Of a stretch of DNA of 55,300 nucleotides, positions 25,935 to 34,710 are shown piece after piece. The position numbers and the translations under genes are program-made. The DNA lies in assembly GCA_004299305.1 (NCBI GenBank), contig SCPZ01000003.1, forward strand, positions 1 through 55,300, written 5' to 3'. The stretch is from Methylobacter sp. GTDB taxonomy: Bacteria > Pseudomonadota > Gammaproteobacteria > Methylococcales > Methylomonadaceae. Every line of letters starts with the position of its first letter. The first letter of the stretch is position 1. Under the pieces are notes generated by a model, which did not search any database, was not told the DNA's origin, and saw nothing but the letters and a program-made list of their open reading frames with translations.

Positions 25935-26266
25935 GATGTCTATAGGTCGGGGAATCTAATGCCTTAATTTTGAAAATCGCATTTTCGTCCATTGCGGTTA
26001 AACATTTTTCATTCAAACTGATAGACCTTGAACTCGGCGTATCCAATCCGGCCAGCAGGCTGATTAAGGTCTATTTTCCCGAATCGGACTCCCCTACAAT
26101 CGCAATACTCTCACCGGATTTGATTATCAAATCTATGGATGACAAGATATGCAGTATTCCATCGGACGTAGTAACCGATTTACCCAGGTTCTCCGTTATG
26201 ATCGCCGGGGATGGTGTGTATGCCGCAATCCTTGCGGCTAATGTTGTTTAATGATTGAGGATGCAT
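25935..26266 (-). pseudogene. YbbA-like ABC transporter ATPase remnant
   Basis: On the minus strand a decayed frame reads IITENLGKSVTTSDGILHIL, IDLIIKSGESIAIVGESDSG, then a stop exactly where the Walker A Lys-Ser-Thr would continue (GK*T), then LISLLAGLDTPSSRSISLNE. This is the N-terminus of a YbbA/LolD-type ATPase with two frameshift or stop defects. ybbA is normally divergent from tesA, as here, so this is the old gene pair with ybbA lost. Confidence 0.82.
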
Positions 26267-26267
26267 A

Positions 26268-26870
26268 ATGGCCCGTTTTTTATTTGCCGTGATAATTTCG
26301 TTAATGCCGATGACCGTTACGGCCAAATCCATCGTTGTCTTGGGAGATAGTATCAGCGCCGGTTACGGAATTGAAGTCGCACAAGGCTGGGTGACCTTAT
26401 TGCAGGCAAAACTGGACGAACAAGGCGAAGGCCATATTATCCACAACGAGAGCATCAGCGGCGATACGACAGCCGGCGGTTTGGCGCGAATAGACCAAGC
26501 CTTAACCTTGCATAAACCGGATGTTGTGATCATTGAACTGGGCGCTAATGACGGTTTACGCGGTTTGTCGCCGCTATTGATAAAAAACAATCTTGCCGAG
26601 ATCAGCCATCGCGCCCAGCAAACCGGCGCCAAGGTATTGTTGCTGAGTATGAAAATTCCGCCCAATTACGGCAAACGTTATATCAATCTTTTTTACAATA
26701 TTTACCCGCAGCTAGCGACAGAGCTGCACATTCCGTACCTGCCCTTTATCATGGAAGATGTCGCCCTAAGCAAGGACATGATGCAACAAGACGGCCTGCA
26801 TCCCAATGCCCAAGGACAGCCGTTCATTGCAGAAAAAGTATGGCCGCAGTTGCTGCCGCTATTAAAATAA
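26268..26870 (+). CDS. tesA: Periplasmic multifunctional esterase TesA
   Basis: TesA is an SGNH hydrolase with thioesterase, arylesterase and lysophospholipase activity. The 200-residue protein has an N-terminal signal peptide of about 19 residues, then VVLGDSISAGYGI (catalytic Ser), a Gly block in ISGDTTAGG, IELGANDGLRG (block III Asn) and DGLHPNAQGQ (catalytic Asp and His). All catalytic residues are present. It is divergent from the ybbA remnant. Confidence 0.96.
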   Translation: MARFLFAVIISLMPMTVTAKSIVVLGDSISAGYGIEVAQGWVTLLQAKLDEQGEGHIIHNESISGDTTAGGLARIDQALTLHKPDVVIIELGANDGLRGLSPLLIKNNLAEISHRAQQTGAKVLLLSMKIPPNYGKRYINLFYNIYPQLATELHIPYLPFIMEDVALSKDMMQQDGLHPNAQGQPFIAEKVWPQLLPLLK

Positions 26871-26911
26871 CGCTTGATTATCAAGATGCTTTAACAAAAA
26901 GAGAAGACTAG

Positions 26912-27340
26912 ATGAAAACACTAACACTGGAAAAAGCCAACATTATTATCAATACCGCAACCAATAAAGCCCGTAAATTAAACATGGCGCCGATTACCGT
27001 GGTGGTTTTGGATGCGGCTGGACATTTAAAAGCCATGCAACGGGAAGACGGCGCGACCATGATCAGGTTGCAAATTGCCACCGCAAAAGCCTGGGGTGCG
27101 GTCAACATGGGCATATCATCACGCAGCTTGGCAAACGTGGCGGTAGATAGGCCCGATTTTATGAGTGCATTAATCAACATGGCGGATGGAAAAATAATGC
27201 CGGTTCCGGGCGGCGTCCTGATTCGCGACACCAAAAACAACCTGATTGGCGCAGTGGGCATCAGCGGCGATATTTCCGATCAGGACGAGCGTTGCGCTAT
27301 TGCAGGCATAGAGTCGGTGGGGTTTATTGCCGGGGTTTGA
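26912..27340 (+). CDS. GlcG/HbpS-family heme-degrading-domain protein
   Basis: A 142-residue protein of the GlcG/HbpS family (DUF336). Motifs: VVVLDAAGHLKAMQREDGA and ADGKIMPVPGGVLIRD, followed by IGAVGISGDISDQDE, the standard order. Some members bind heme or associate with two-component sensors, others have no known function. No such partner is adjacent. It follows tesA by about 40 bases and may be cotranscribed. Confidence 0.9.
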   Translation: MKTLTLEKANIIINTATNKARKLNMAPITVVVLDAAGHLKAMQREDGATMIRLQIATAKAWGAVNMGISSRSLANVAVDRPDFMSALINMADGKIMPVPGGVLIRDTKNNLIGAVGISGDISDQDERCAIAGIESVGFIAGV

Positions 27341-27412
27341 GGTTGGGAAAACTGTCGGCATATTCTTAAACTTCCCTTTAATGTCATTAGAGGATCAGCA
27401 CAAGGAGCTATT

Positions 27413-27634
27413 ATGTTATTCAATGTCATCATCGAAAAAGACGAATTTGGATATTTTGCCCAAATACCTGAATTAAAAGGCTGTGTTACCCAAGGCAAGA
27501 CTTATGAAGAAGCGCTTTCTAATATCAAAGAGGCGGCTGAACTTTATCTCGAAAGCCTTAAAGCCGAAGAACTGAAAGCGTTTCAAAATCGCTCATTTTC
27601 GATCACCGCTATTGAAATAGCCCTGAATGCCTGA
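27413..27634 (+). CDS. hicB: HicB-family antitoxin
   Basis: A 73-residue HicB protein: FNVIIEKDEFGYFAQIPELK and GCVTQGKTYEEALSNIKEA form the partial RNase H-like fold that blocks the toxin. No C-terminal DNA-binding domain is present, as in short HicB variants. AAGGAG lies nine bases before ATG 27413. It overlaps hicA by eight bases, and antitoxin-first order is common for this form. Confidence 0.92.
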   Translation: MLFNVIIEKDEFGYFAQIPELKGCVTQGKTYEEALSNIKEAAELYLESLKAEELKAFQNRSFSITAIEIALNA

Positions 27635-27833
27635 ATACCCAAAACTTACCGAAAAGTCCGCCGAAAGGCTTCTTTTGCAAAATGGTTTTTCGCTTGAAAG
27701 GCAAAAGGGAAGCCATCGAATCTATCTCAAAAACACCTGTCGAATGATCGTGCCGTATCATGCTGGAGAGATACTGCATCCTAAAATCATCAAGCAACTT
27801 TTCGAAGTAATTGATGAGGCAAGGCTAGGCTAG
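27627..27833 (+). CDS. hicA: HicA-family mRNA interferase toxin
   Basis: A 68-residue double-stranded-RNA-binding-fold toxin with the catalytic His in RQKGSHRIYLKN and the C-terminal PYHAGEILHPKIIKQLFE. Length is typical and nothing looks broken. It is coupled to hicB by overlap. Confidence 0.92.
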   Translation: MPEYPKLTEKSAERLLLQNGFSLERQKGSHRIYLKNTCRMIVPYHAGEILHPKIIKQLFEVIDEARLG

Positions 27834-27890
27834 TGCATCGTTCGAAAGAATACTCGCACTTTTGAAGTCAATAAACTAACGGAAAAAACT

Positions 27891-28634
27891 ATGTGCTGGA
27901 GTGGGGAAGCGTCAACAGTATTAGCGACTATCGGATTATCGAGTACCGCTTATTTTTATTATAAAAAGGAACCGGCGCCGCTGTGCTATGCCTTAGGCTT
28001 CTTTTCGTTGATGGAAGCCTTACAGGCTTATACCTATACGGTGATTGACGATTGCTCCAATCCCGGCAACCAGGTTGCAACCTTGTTAGGCTATATCCAT
28101 ATCGCTTTCCAGCCGTTTTTTGTTAACGCGGTGTCGATGTATTTTATCCCCGAAAAAGTCAGGGATAAGATTTCCGCATCGGTTTATTTTATTTGTCTGG
28201 TGACTACGGTTTGCTTGTTGATACGCCTGTACCCGTTTGAATGGGCGCCTTTCTGTTACGAGGTTAAAACCCGGTTTATCCTGTATGCCGAGTCGTTCAA
28301 TGTGCCGTTTTGCGGCAGGCGGATTTGTTCTACCTCAGGCGATTGGCATATCGCCTGGGAAATCCCGGCTACGGCCAATCTGGTGTTATTCAATATGTAC
28401 GTTGTCGCGGCATTTATCATGCCTATTTTCTACGGCTCCTGGAAAATGACCGCCTACCACATTGTCACCGGACCGCTGCTGGCTTGGCTGAGCACTTCCA
28501 ATCCCAACGAGTGGGCGGCGGTTTGGTGTTTGTATTCGATAGGTTTATTGCTGTTGTTGGTCAAAACGCCGATACGAAATTATCTGCATGTACGCAGCTG
28601 GTTTTGGTGGAAGTATGTCGTTCGTACCGATTAA
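27891..28634 (+). CDS. Multi-spanning membrane protein, DUF5765-like
   Basis: A 247-residue hydrophobic protein with about seven membrane segments. It begins MCWSGEASTVLATIGLSSTA and has conserved Cys pairs (VIDDCSNPGN, PFCGRRICSTSGDWHIAWEI) that suggest a disulfide or metal site outside the membrane. I associate it with DUF5765, but from memory of the start motif only. No function can be assigned. It is preceded by hicBA and followed by a miniature element. Confidence 0.75.
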   Translation: MCWSGEASTVLATIGLSSTAYFYYKKEPAPLCYALGFFSLMEALQAYTYTVIDDCSNPGNQVATLLGYIHIAFQPFFVNAVSMYFIPEKVRDKISASVYFICLVTTVCLLIRLYPFEWAPFCYEVKTRFILYAESFNVPFCGRRICSTSGDWHIAWEIPATANLVLFNMYVVAAFIMPIFYGSWKMTAYHIVTGPLLAWLSTSNPNEWAAVWCLYSIGLLLLLVKTPIRNYLHVRSWFWWKYVVRTD

Positions 28635-28669
28635 GGTAAGTAGTCGGTCAAAAGTTTTGTAGCATTTTT

Positions 28670-28815
28670 GTAAGTATTCAGAGCCCTTGGCTTCATGCGG
28701 TTCGTTTAGGATTTTATGGCTAAAACATCCTATTGAAAAATATATTGTTACCCCAAGACCTTCCAGGTTTTAAAAACCTGGAAGGTCTAAATACGGTCGG
28801 AGTCTGAACAGCTAC
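28670..28815. mobile_element. Miniature element, sister of the one in the antitoxin gene
   Basis: A 146-bp copy of the element at 16166-16331: same start GTAAGTATTCAG, same centre CTTCCAGGTTTTAAAAACCT, same tail toward GTCTGAACAGCTAC. Flanks are GCATTTTT (28662-28669) and ACATTTTT (28816-28823), an 8-bp duplication with one change. Confidence 0.85.
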
Positions 28816-28869
28816 ACATTTTTTAGTAACCATGAGCTATGTGTTAAAGATAAGGTAACGATTCTGCAC

Positions 28870-29547
28870 TTAATGTTCAAATAGCACGGCCACTTCTTCA
28901 CAACTAATAATGTTTTTATTGCTATCGAGAATATAGTTAGCCAGTTTGGTAATGGCCGCCCAGTTTGCTCGATCATTTATAAAATTAAACGCTACGCTAA
29001 ACAACTCATCCAGTTTTTTACCTTGCTGTTGTTTGCAGGTGGAAAAGCATTGTAAATATTCATTGGCCAATGCAAGATCGGAACTGCCACCGTAATTTTT
29101 TAATGCGTCCAGGTCAACCAATTTATGATTAAACAATTCATCATCGGTATTGGCAATATGTTTCGCTTCGGCCAGCGGACCGATAAGCAGGTTAATAATG
29201 TCTACTTCAAAAGCGATCATGTAATCCTTTATCACATGTCCCATTGTATTATTGCTTGTCGTTTTATGCGTTAAATCATCAATGGAAGAGGGTAGTGATT
29301 TTATTGAACGCCCTCCTTTTATTCGTGCAGTGCAATCGTTTTGCGCCACTTGATAAACCATTATGTTTTCTTCAGACGTTCCGTCTAAATCTTTAATCAT
29401 AATTTGAAAGAAAACCGGCGGAAGATTTCTGGTTTTGTTATTTAAATAAATTGCCGCCGCATGTCCAGCTTCATGAAAAGCAATGAATTGTTTATGGTCT
29501 AAGGATTTATCCTGGCTAGTATTGTTAAATATCTTGCTACGTTTCAT
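28870..29547 (-). CDS. Stand-alone M41-like (FtsH-type) zinc peptidase
   Basis: A 225-residue protein with the zinc motif FHEAGHAAAIYL near residue 27 and YGGSSDLALANEYL further on, corresponding to the third ligand Asp of FtsH (SDLxxA). LIGPLAEAKH fits the helix in between. It has no AAA+ domain and no membrane segment, so it is the peptidase part alone. Such proteins occur in many bacteria with unknown substrates. It could be a regulatory protease needing a separate unfoldase (inference). Confidence 0.8.
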   Translation of the reverse strand: MKRSKIFNNTSQDKSLDHKQFIAFHEAGHAAAIYLNNKTRNLPPVFFQIMIKDLDGTSEENIMVYQVAQNDCTARIKGGRSIKSLPSSIDDLTHKTTSNNTMGHVIKDYMIAFEVDIINLLIGPLAEAKHIANTDDELFNHKLVDLDALKNYGGSSDLALANEYLQCFSTCKQQQGKKLDELFSVAFNFINDRANWAAITKLANYILDSNKNIISCEEVAVLFEH

Positions 29548-29764
29548 ATCGAATACCCTAGTATTAAAGTAATAGGATTGGGGTTTAAAAATTATTCAAC
29601 TTTTTGACGCCAGTAAAAAATGCTGATGTTTAAATTCACATTCACATTCACATTCAGCTTCAAGTCATTCTTCCGTTTAATGTGGTGTTATATAGTTGAT
29701 AGCTTGCTATCGAAGATGCCGGTTACTTGTTTTTGTATATCCAACATCTGGTAAATCACCAGGA
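29548..29764. other. Intergenic stretch with short tandem repeat
   Basis: No gene. TTCACA is tandemly repeated near 29635-29658 (TTCACATTCACATTCACATT), a likely slippage site upstream of the peptidase gene. Confidence 0.5.
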
Positions 29765-29841
29765 CATTGTTAGGTTAATAATTAGAATAGCGGTCTATTA
29801 TTACGTGGATATTTCGTTAACATGACAGAAATGTTTCCCTG
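29765..29841 (-). promoter_or_regulatory. Conserved upstream element, copy C
   Basis: On the minus strand this matches the elements at 34595-34693 and 52105-52205 through TGTCAT, AAATATCCACGTAATAATAG and CTATTCTAATTATTAACCT. It lies about 220 bases upstream of the M41-like peptidase gene. Conservation is lower than between the other two copies. Confidence 0.6.
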
Positions 29842-29987
29842 CATGATAGCGGCGCTAACAATTTTAAAATGATTAAAAATCATCGGATAGGAGAAAAGAA
29901 TCAATAGGGATGTCAAAAAATTAATCATTTTGTCATGTAAGGTAATTACTATCGTCTCGATGTAAAAAACATTAGGAGGCAAAAAGA

Positions 29988-30416
29988 ATGACTAAATATA
30001 TGAAGGATTTTTACAGCTGGGCCAGGGAACAAATCAAGCTATTAAAGAAAGGTCAATTTGACAAACTGGATATACCTAATTTAATCAAGGAGCTAAAAAC
30101 TAAGGGCAGGAGCGAAGAACAGGAACTCGAAAGACGGTTAACTTTATTGCTGGTCTATCTTTTGAAATGGAAGCACCAACCGGCAAAAAGAAAAAAAAGC
30201 TGGAAATTAATGATTCAAGAAGAACGTAAAGAATACGCACATGTGTTAAAAGAAAATCACGGAATAAAACCACAACTGGAAAATATTTTAAGCAATGCTT
30301 ACGATTTATCCAGGGTAAAGGCGGCAAAGAAAACGGGATTAAACATCAATACATTTGAAGCAACATGCCCTTGGGAACTCGATGATATAACAGACAATGG
30401 TTTTTACCCTAAATAG
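29988..30416 (+). CDS. DUF29-family protein
   Basis: A 142-residue DUF29 protein: MKDFYSWAREQIKLLKKGQF, then LIKELKTKGRSEEQELERRL, LVYLLKWKHQPAKR and CPWELDDI near the end, the usual landmarks. The fold is helical, the function unknown; these genes are often found near mobile or stress loci. AGGAGG lies about 12 bases before the ATG. Confidence 0.92.
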   Translation: MTKYMKDFYSWAREQIKLLKKGQFDKLDIPNLIKELKTKGRSEEQELERRLTLLLVYLLKWKHQPAKRKKSWKLMIQEERKEYAHVLKENHGIKPQLENILSNAYDLSRVKAAKKTGLNINTFEATCPWELDDITDNGFYPK

Positions 30417-30542
30417 TGATCGCTCCTTCCCATTATTAACGCTGATAAATACCTAAATACAATAGAACACGGATGCCAAAAGTAGGCGCCTTTAGGCGAC
30501 ACCGATGAGACGGATTTGAACGGATTTTAATAAATATACTTA

Positions 30543-30663
30543 GGAATGAGCATGAAATAAATTGAACAACTGCTTGCAGTCGGAGTGCAAGCTTTGCTTG
30601 CGTATGCAGGCGAAGCCTGCACTCCGGTATTGGCACTTGCCTAAGTTATTTCATACCCATTCC
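30543..30663. mobile_element. Probable miniature inverted-repeat element GGAATG
   Basis: The 121-bp stretch begins GGAATGAGCATGAAATAA and ends with the reverse complement of GGAATGGGTATGAAATAA (16 of 18). The inside holds a GGAGTGCAGGCTTCG-type palindrome. TTA precedes it; TTT follows, so a 3-bp duplication is only partial. It fills much of the gap between the DUF29 gene and the sensor gene. Confidence 0.7.
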
Positions 30664-30830
30664 TTTAACTGTTTTGTCAGTGAGTATCTGTTTAATCCGT
30701 ATCATCCGTGTTCCATTTTTCTAGTTGCCAAGGTGTCAGGATTATAGGATGCGGTAGTTTATTTTTTGCGCGTTACCTTAGATAATCTCAATATTGTGCC
30801 GATTGTCAAAATTAAAACAGATAGATTTTT

Positions 30831-33800
30831 ATGCACGATATAGTTGATTTTTTATTTGGCAGTAAAGAAATGATGCCTCATGGCTATTGTTTTCTTTGGA
30901 ATCCTTTCTTGTTATGGCTATCTGTCATATCAAACGTAGTCACAGCGCTGGCCTATTTTTTCATTGTTTTTGCTTTAGGTTTTTTTGCTTACCGGCGACA
31001 TGATTTTAATTTGAAATGGATGCTGCTGTTATGCAGCGTCTTTATGGTTGCTTGCGGTATCAACCAAGTGCTATCTGTAGTGACTATCTGGAATCCTGTA
31101 TATGGCTTGGTTGGCATAGTCGACGCATTGATTGCATTTATTTCAGTAATAACAGCTGTCCTTCTATGGCGGCTAATCCCCAAAGCTTTATGCATTCCCA
31201 GCCCATCGCTTTTATTGCTGGCTAATAAAAAACTTGACGATGAAATTCTTTATCACCAAGAAACTAAAGTCCGGGTAACCCTGCTCAATGCAGAATTAGA
31301 TCGGCTACTTGAGTTAAGGACGCAGGAATTATCAAATACACAGGAACTGACTCAGGCCTTGCAAGCCAGTGAACAACGGTTTCGTACCATATTCGAGGAA
31401 GCGCCGTTAGGCATTGCCGTTATCGATTCGTTAACCGGCAATTTCCTTGATATTAACCCAAGGTTTGCAACGATCGTGGGTCGCGATAAAGAGCAGATAA
31501 TCGACAGCGACTGGATGCGCATCACTCATCCTGACGATATTCAGGAATATATCTACGGCATATCGCTGTTGAATGCGCGTAAGATTTCGGTGAACAAAAT
31601 AACCAAGCGATATATTCGTCTCGATAATTCCGTGGTCTGGGTTAAATTGTCGAGCGTCCCCATCAAGACGGATACGCCTATTCAGTATCACCTGCAAATG
31701 ATCGAAGACATCACAGAGACACGATTGGCGGAACAAATAAATCAACGCATGGGCAATATTCTCGAACAATCGAATAATGAAATTTATATTTTTAACGGCA
31801 AAACCCTCTATTTCGAGCATGTTAATCAGGGCGGCATCAACAATTTAGGCTTTAGCTTGGATGAACTTAAAAACATGACACCGCTCGATATTAAGCCGGA
31901 GTTGGATGTGGTGTTATTTGCGAATTTAATCATGCCGTTATTAAATGGACAGCAAAACCAATTAAGATTTGAAACGATTCACCAGCGAAAAAACGGTACG
32001 CGCTATCCGGTAGAAATCTGTCTGCAAATTTATCGTAATGATCCCGACTACTTTGTTGCTATCTGCTTAGACATTAGCCAACGTAAAGCGCACCAACAAA
32101 AAATCAGCCGCCTGAGTAATTTCTACGCCAGTCTCAGTAAAATTAATCATGCGATTGTGCAAATCAATAATGAACACGATTTATTTTCTAGCGTGTGTAC
32201 TATTGCGGCAAATCTTCAACACCTAAAACTGGCCTGGATTGGACGACCGGATGTTGTTTCGCAGCTTATCGTTCCGGTTGCCGTAGCCGGCGAACATCAG
32301 AATTTTCTAAGCAACCTGGTCATTTCTGTTGATCCTGATGTGCCGGAAGGTCAAGGGCCAAGCGGGCTTGCCTATCGTGAAAATCGTATTGTCCCGGTTA
32401 ACGACTTTCAAGCCGACCCCATTACCCAATACTGGCGTGACTGTAGCGATAAATATTCCGCCTGGGGGGCGAGTTGTGCGATCCCTATTTTGCATAATCA
32501 AAAACCTTATGCCGTGCTCAATGTCTATAGTAACGAAAAAGATTTTTTTGACGAGGACGTGCTGAAGTTGATGGCGGAATTAAGTCTTGACCTGTCTTTT
32601 GCGCTGGATTCATACGCTCGTGAAGCGGCTCGGCTGGCTGCGGAAGAAAAACTGGAATTGTCCGCCAAAGTATTCAGTCAAAGCCGGGAAGCTATTGTTA
32701 TTGCCGATAAAGACAATAAAATCATCTCTGTCAATCGGGCCTACATCGCCATCACCGGCTATGAAGAACAAGATGTTTTGGGTAAAAATCCGAAGATCCT
32801 TGCTTCAGGGCGACAAGATAAAAAATTCTACCGGGCACTATGGGAAAGCTTGCTAAAAAATAATTATTGGCAAGGCGAGCTCTATAATCGCCATAAAGAC
32901 GGGACGATCTACCAGGAATGGTTAACGATTAGCGTGGTGCGTGATGACGGCGGCGATGTTGCTTATTATATTGCGATATTCAGCGATATTACTCAGCACA
33001 AGGATCAAGAACAACAGATTGAACGCTTGGCTCATTATGATTCGTTAACTAACCTGCCCAATCGCAGATTGCTCAAAGCGCGGGTAAATGATGAATTGTT
33101 TGTCGCTGAACGGAATAAGAAAACCTTTGCATTGTTATTCGTCGACTTGGATCACTTTAAAAACATCAATGATTCCTTAGGGCATTCTATCGGCGATCAA
33201 GTGTTGATTGAAGTCGGACAACGTTTGCTTGCCTGTGTACATGAAGACGATACCGTGGCTCGTTTAGGCGGCGATGAATTTAATATATTGCTCACCGATA
33301 GCAATGTGAATGGTGCCGCTATTGTCGCTTATAAAATAATCGCTTCATTGGCGGCGCCTATTTTTTATCAAGACCATCAACTGTATATCACGCCGTCGAT
33401 AGGTATTAGCCTTTATCCTGACAATGGCGACAGTTACGAAACCTTGTTTAAAAATGCCGATATTGCCTTGTATCAAGCTAAAAAACAAGGACGCAACCAG
33501 TGTCAATTTGTCACCCCCACCATGCAGCAGCAAACGCAAAGACGCATGGAGATTGAAAGAGACCTAAGACAGGCGCGCGCACGCAATGAATTGATAGTCT
33601 ATTTTCAACCTCAAGTTCATACGCAAACAGGAGGAATCATTGGCGCCGAAGCCTTACTGCGCTGGCAACATCCAGTCTGGGGCATGGTTCCACCGGCTGA
33701 ATTTATACCGATAGCCGAGGAGAGCGGCTTAATCTTATCCATCGGGGATTGGGTCATTGAACAATCTATTGCTCAAGCCCGGCAATGGCGTGATGCAGGC

Positions 33801-34313
33801 TTTCCATTAACGATTGCGGTTAATCTTTCGTTAGCGCAATTTCGGGCCAATACCTTGTTTGATAAAGTGAAGCAAACCCTGGAACACTACCAGTTGCCTG
33901 CGCAATACCTTGAATTGGAACTGACTGAAAGTGTCGCCATGCAGAATGCTGAATTGGCTATAGAAATCACTCATCAATTAACCCGGCTCGGCATTAAGCT
34001 GTCAATTGATGATTTCGGCACCGGTTATTCGTCGCTGAGTTACCTGCAACGTTTTTCATTAGATAAGCTCAAGATAGATCAATCGTTTACCAGCAGTATG
34101 AGCAGCAACACAGACAGTGAAAACATAGTTGACGCTATTATCAGTTTGGCCAAAAGCCTGAACTTAAAAACCATTGCTGAAGGCGTTGAAACCAAACAGC
34201 AGCTGGACATGTTTAAGCAAAAAAATTGTGATGAGATTCAGGGCTATTATTTCAGCAAACCGGTTCCAGCTGAGCAATTTATGGCCTTATTGGATAAAGG
34301 TTTCATGAACTAA
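30831..34313 (+). CDS. Membrane PAS-GAF-PAS-GGDEF-EAL protein with ethylene-receptor-like sensor
   Basis: A 1160-residue c-di-GMP protein. Residues 1-120 form three to four membrane segments like those of plant and bacterial ethylene receptors (GYCFLWNP, ALAYFFIV, ACGINQVLSVVTIWNP). PAS domains follow near 185 and 305, a GAF domain near 430-600, another PAS near 615, then GGDEF (RLGGDEFNILL) and EAL (IGAEALLRWQHP, ELTESVAM, DDFGTGYSSL, IAEGVET). Both catalytic domains appear complete, so it could make and degrade c-di-GMP. In the sensor, Cys75 is kept but the usual Asp is Asn35 and the usual His is Gln79. No clear partner gene is adjacent. Confidence 0.93.
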   Translation: MHDIVDFLFGSKEMMPHGYCFLWNPFLLWLSVISNVVTALAYFFIVFALGFFAYRRHDFNLKWMLLLCSVFMVACGINQVLSVVTIWNPVYGLVGIVDALIAFISVITAVLLWRLIPKALCIPSPSLLLLANKKLDDEILYHQETKVRVTLLNAELDRLLELRTQELSNTQELTQALQASEQRFRTIFEEAPLGIAVIDSLTGNFLDINPRFATIVGRDKEQIIDSDWMRITHPDDIQEYIYGISLLNARKISVNKITKRYIRLDNSVVWVKLSSVPIKTDTPIQYHLQMIEDITETRLAEQINQRMGNILEQSNNEIYIFNGKTLYFEHVNQGGINNLGFSLDELKNMTPLDIKPELDVVLFANLIMPLLNGQQNQLRFETIHQRKNGTRYPVEICLQIYRNDPDYFVAICLDISQRKAHQQKISRLSNFYASLSKINHAIVQINNEHDLFSSVCTIAANLQHLKLAWIGRPDVVSQLIVPVAVAGEHQNFLSNLVISVDPDVPEGQGPSGLAYRENRIVPVNDFQADPITQYWRDCSDKYSAWGASCAIPILHNQKPYAVLNVYSNEKDFFDEDVLKLMAELSLDLSFALDSYAREAARLAAEEKLELSAKVFSQSREAIVIADKDNKIISVNRAYIAITGYEEQDVLGKNPKILASGRQDKKFYRALWESLLKNNYWQGELYNRHKDGTIYQEWLTISVVRDDGGDVAYYIAIFSDITQHKDQEQQIERLAHYDSLTNLPNRRLLKARVNDELFVAERNKKTFALLFVDLDHFKNINDSLGHSIGDQVLIEVGQRLLACVHEDDTVARLGGDEFNILLTDSNVNGAAIVAYKIIASLAAPIFYQDHQLYITPSIGISLYPDNGDSYETLFKNADIALYQAKKQGRNQCQFVTPTMQQQTQRRMEIERDLRQARARNELIVYFQPQVHTQTGGIIGAEALLRWQHPVWGMVPPAEFIPIAEESGLILSIGDWVIEQSIAQARQWRDAGFPLTIAVNLSLAQFRANTLFDKVKQTLEHYQLPAQYLELELTESVAMQNAELAIEITHQLTRLGIKLSIDDFGTGYSSLSYLQRFSLDKLKIDQSFTSSMSSNTDSENIVDAIISLAKSLNLKTIAEGVETKQQLDMFKQKNCDEIQGYYFSKPVPAEQFMALLDKGFMN

Positions 34314-34357
34314 AACAGCGGACGATTTTACAGATAACATCCCTTCAAGGGATGTTA

Positions 34358-34524
34358 GGCAACTCGCAATAAATAATCCCCCACAGCTATCGTTCCCACG
34401 CTCCGGCGTGGGAATGCCGCCAGTGACGCTCCAGCGTCACGCAACGCTGGAGCGTTGCCGGATGAATTCCCACGCCGGAGCGTGGGAACTATTTGGGCTA
34501 GGGGGGTATTTATTGCGAGTTACC
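34358..34524. mobile_element. Miniature inverted-repeat element GGYAACTCGC, TTA duplication
   Basis: The 167-bp element begins GGCAACTCGCAATAAATA and ends with the reverse complement of GGTAACTCGCAATAAATA. TTA flanks both sides (34355-34357 and 34525-34527). Inside are CGTTCCCACGCTCCGGCGTG-type palindromes. It landed in a copy of the hairpin seen at 25384-25416. Confidence 0.88.
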
Positions 34525-34594
34525 TTAGGGACGAGGTTGCAAATCCCGTCGCGCTCGTAAGTGTTATTTATAATAATTTCAATGGCCTGTCTCA

Positions 34595-34693
34595 TTTATC
34601 TGTTTTTTTTATTATATGCAGAAATATTCATGTCATCACGAAGAAATAACTACGTAATAAAAGCCCTCTATTCTTACTGTTAACCTCAACATG
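34595..34693 (+). promoter_or_regulatory. Conserved upstream element, copy A
   Basis: The block GAAATATTCATGTCATCAC, then ACGTAATAAAAGCC, then CTATTCT and TTAACCTCAACATG is shared with 52105-52205 and, on the minus strand, 29765-29841. It ends 17 bases before the next gene, so it overlaps that gene's promoter or leader. Confidence 0.7.
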
Positions 34694-34710
34694 ATTAGGG
34701 GATCTATCTG

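Noticed and set aside
25970-26251. Plus-strand 93-residue frame
   Set aside because: It is antisense to the ybbA remnant, whose homology on the minus strand is clear.
30543-30663. TTA duplication for the GGAATG element
   Set aside because: The right flank is TTT, so the duplication is not supported, although the inverted ends are.
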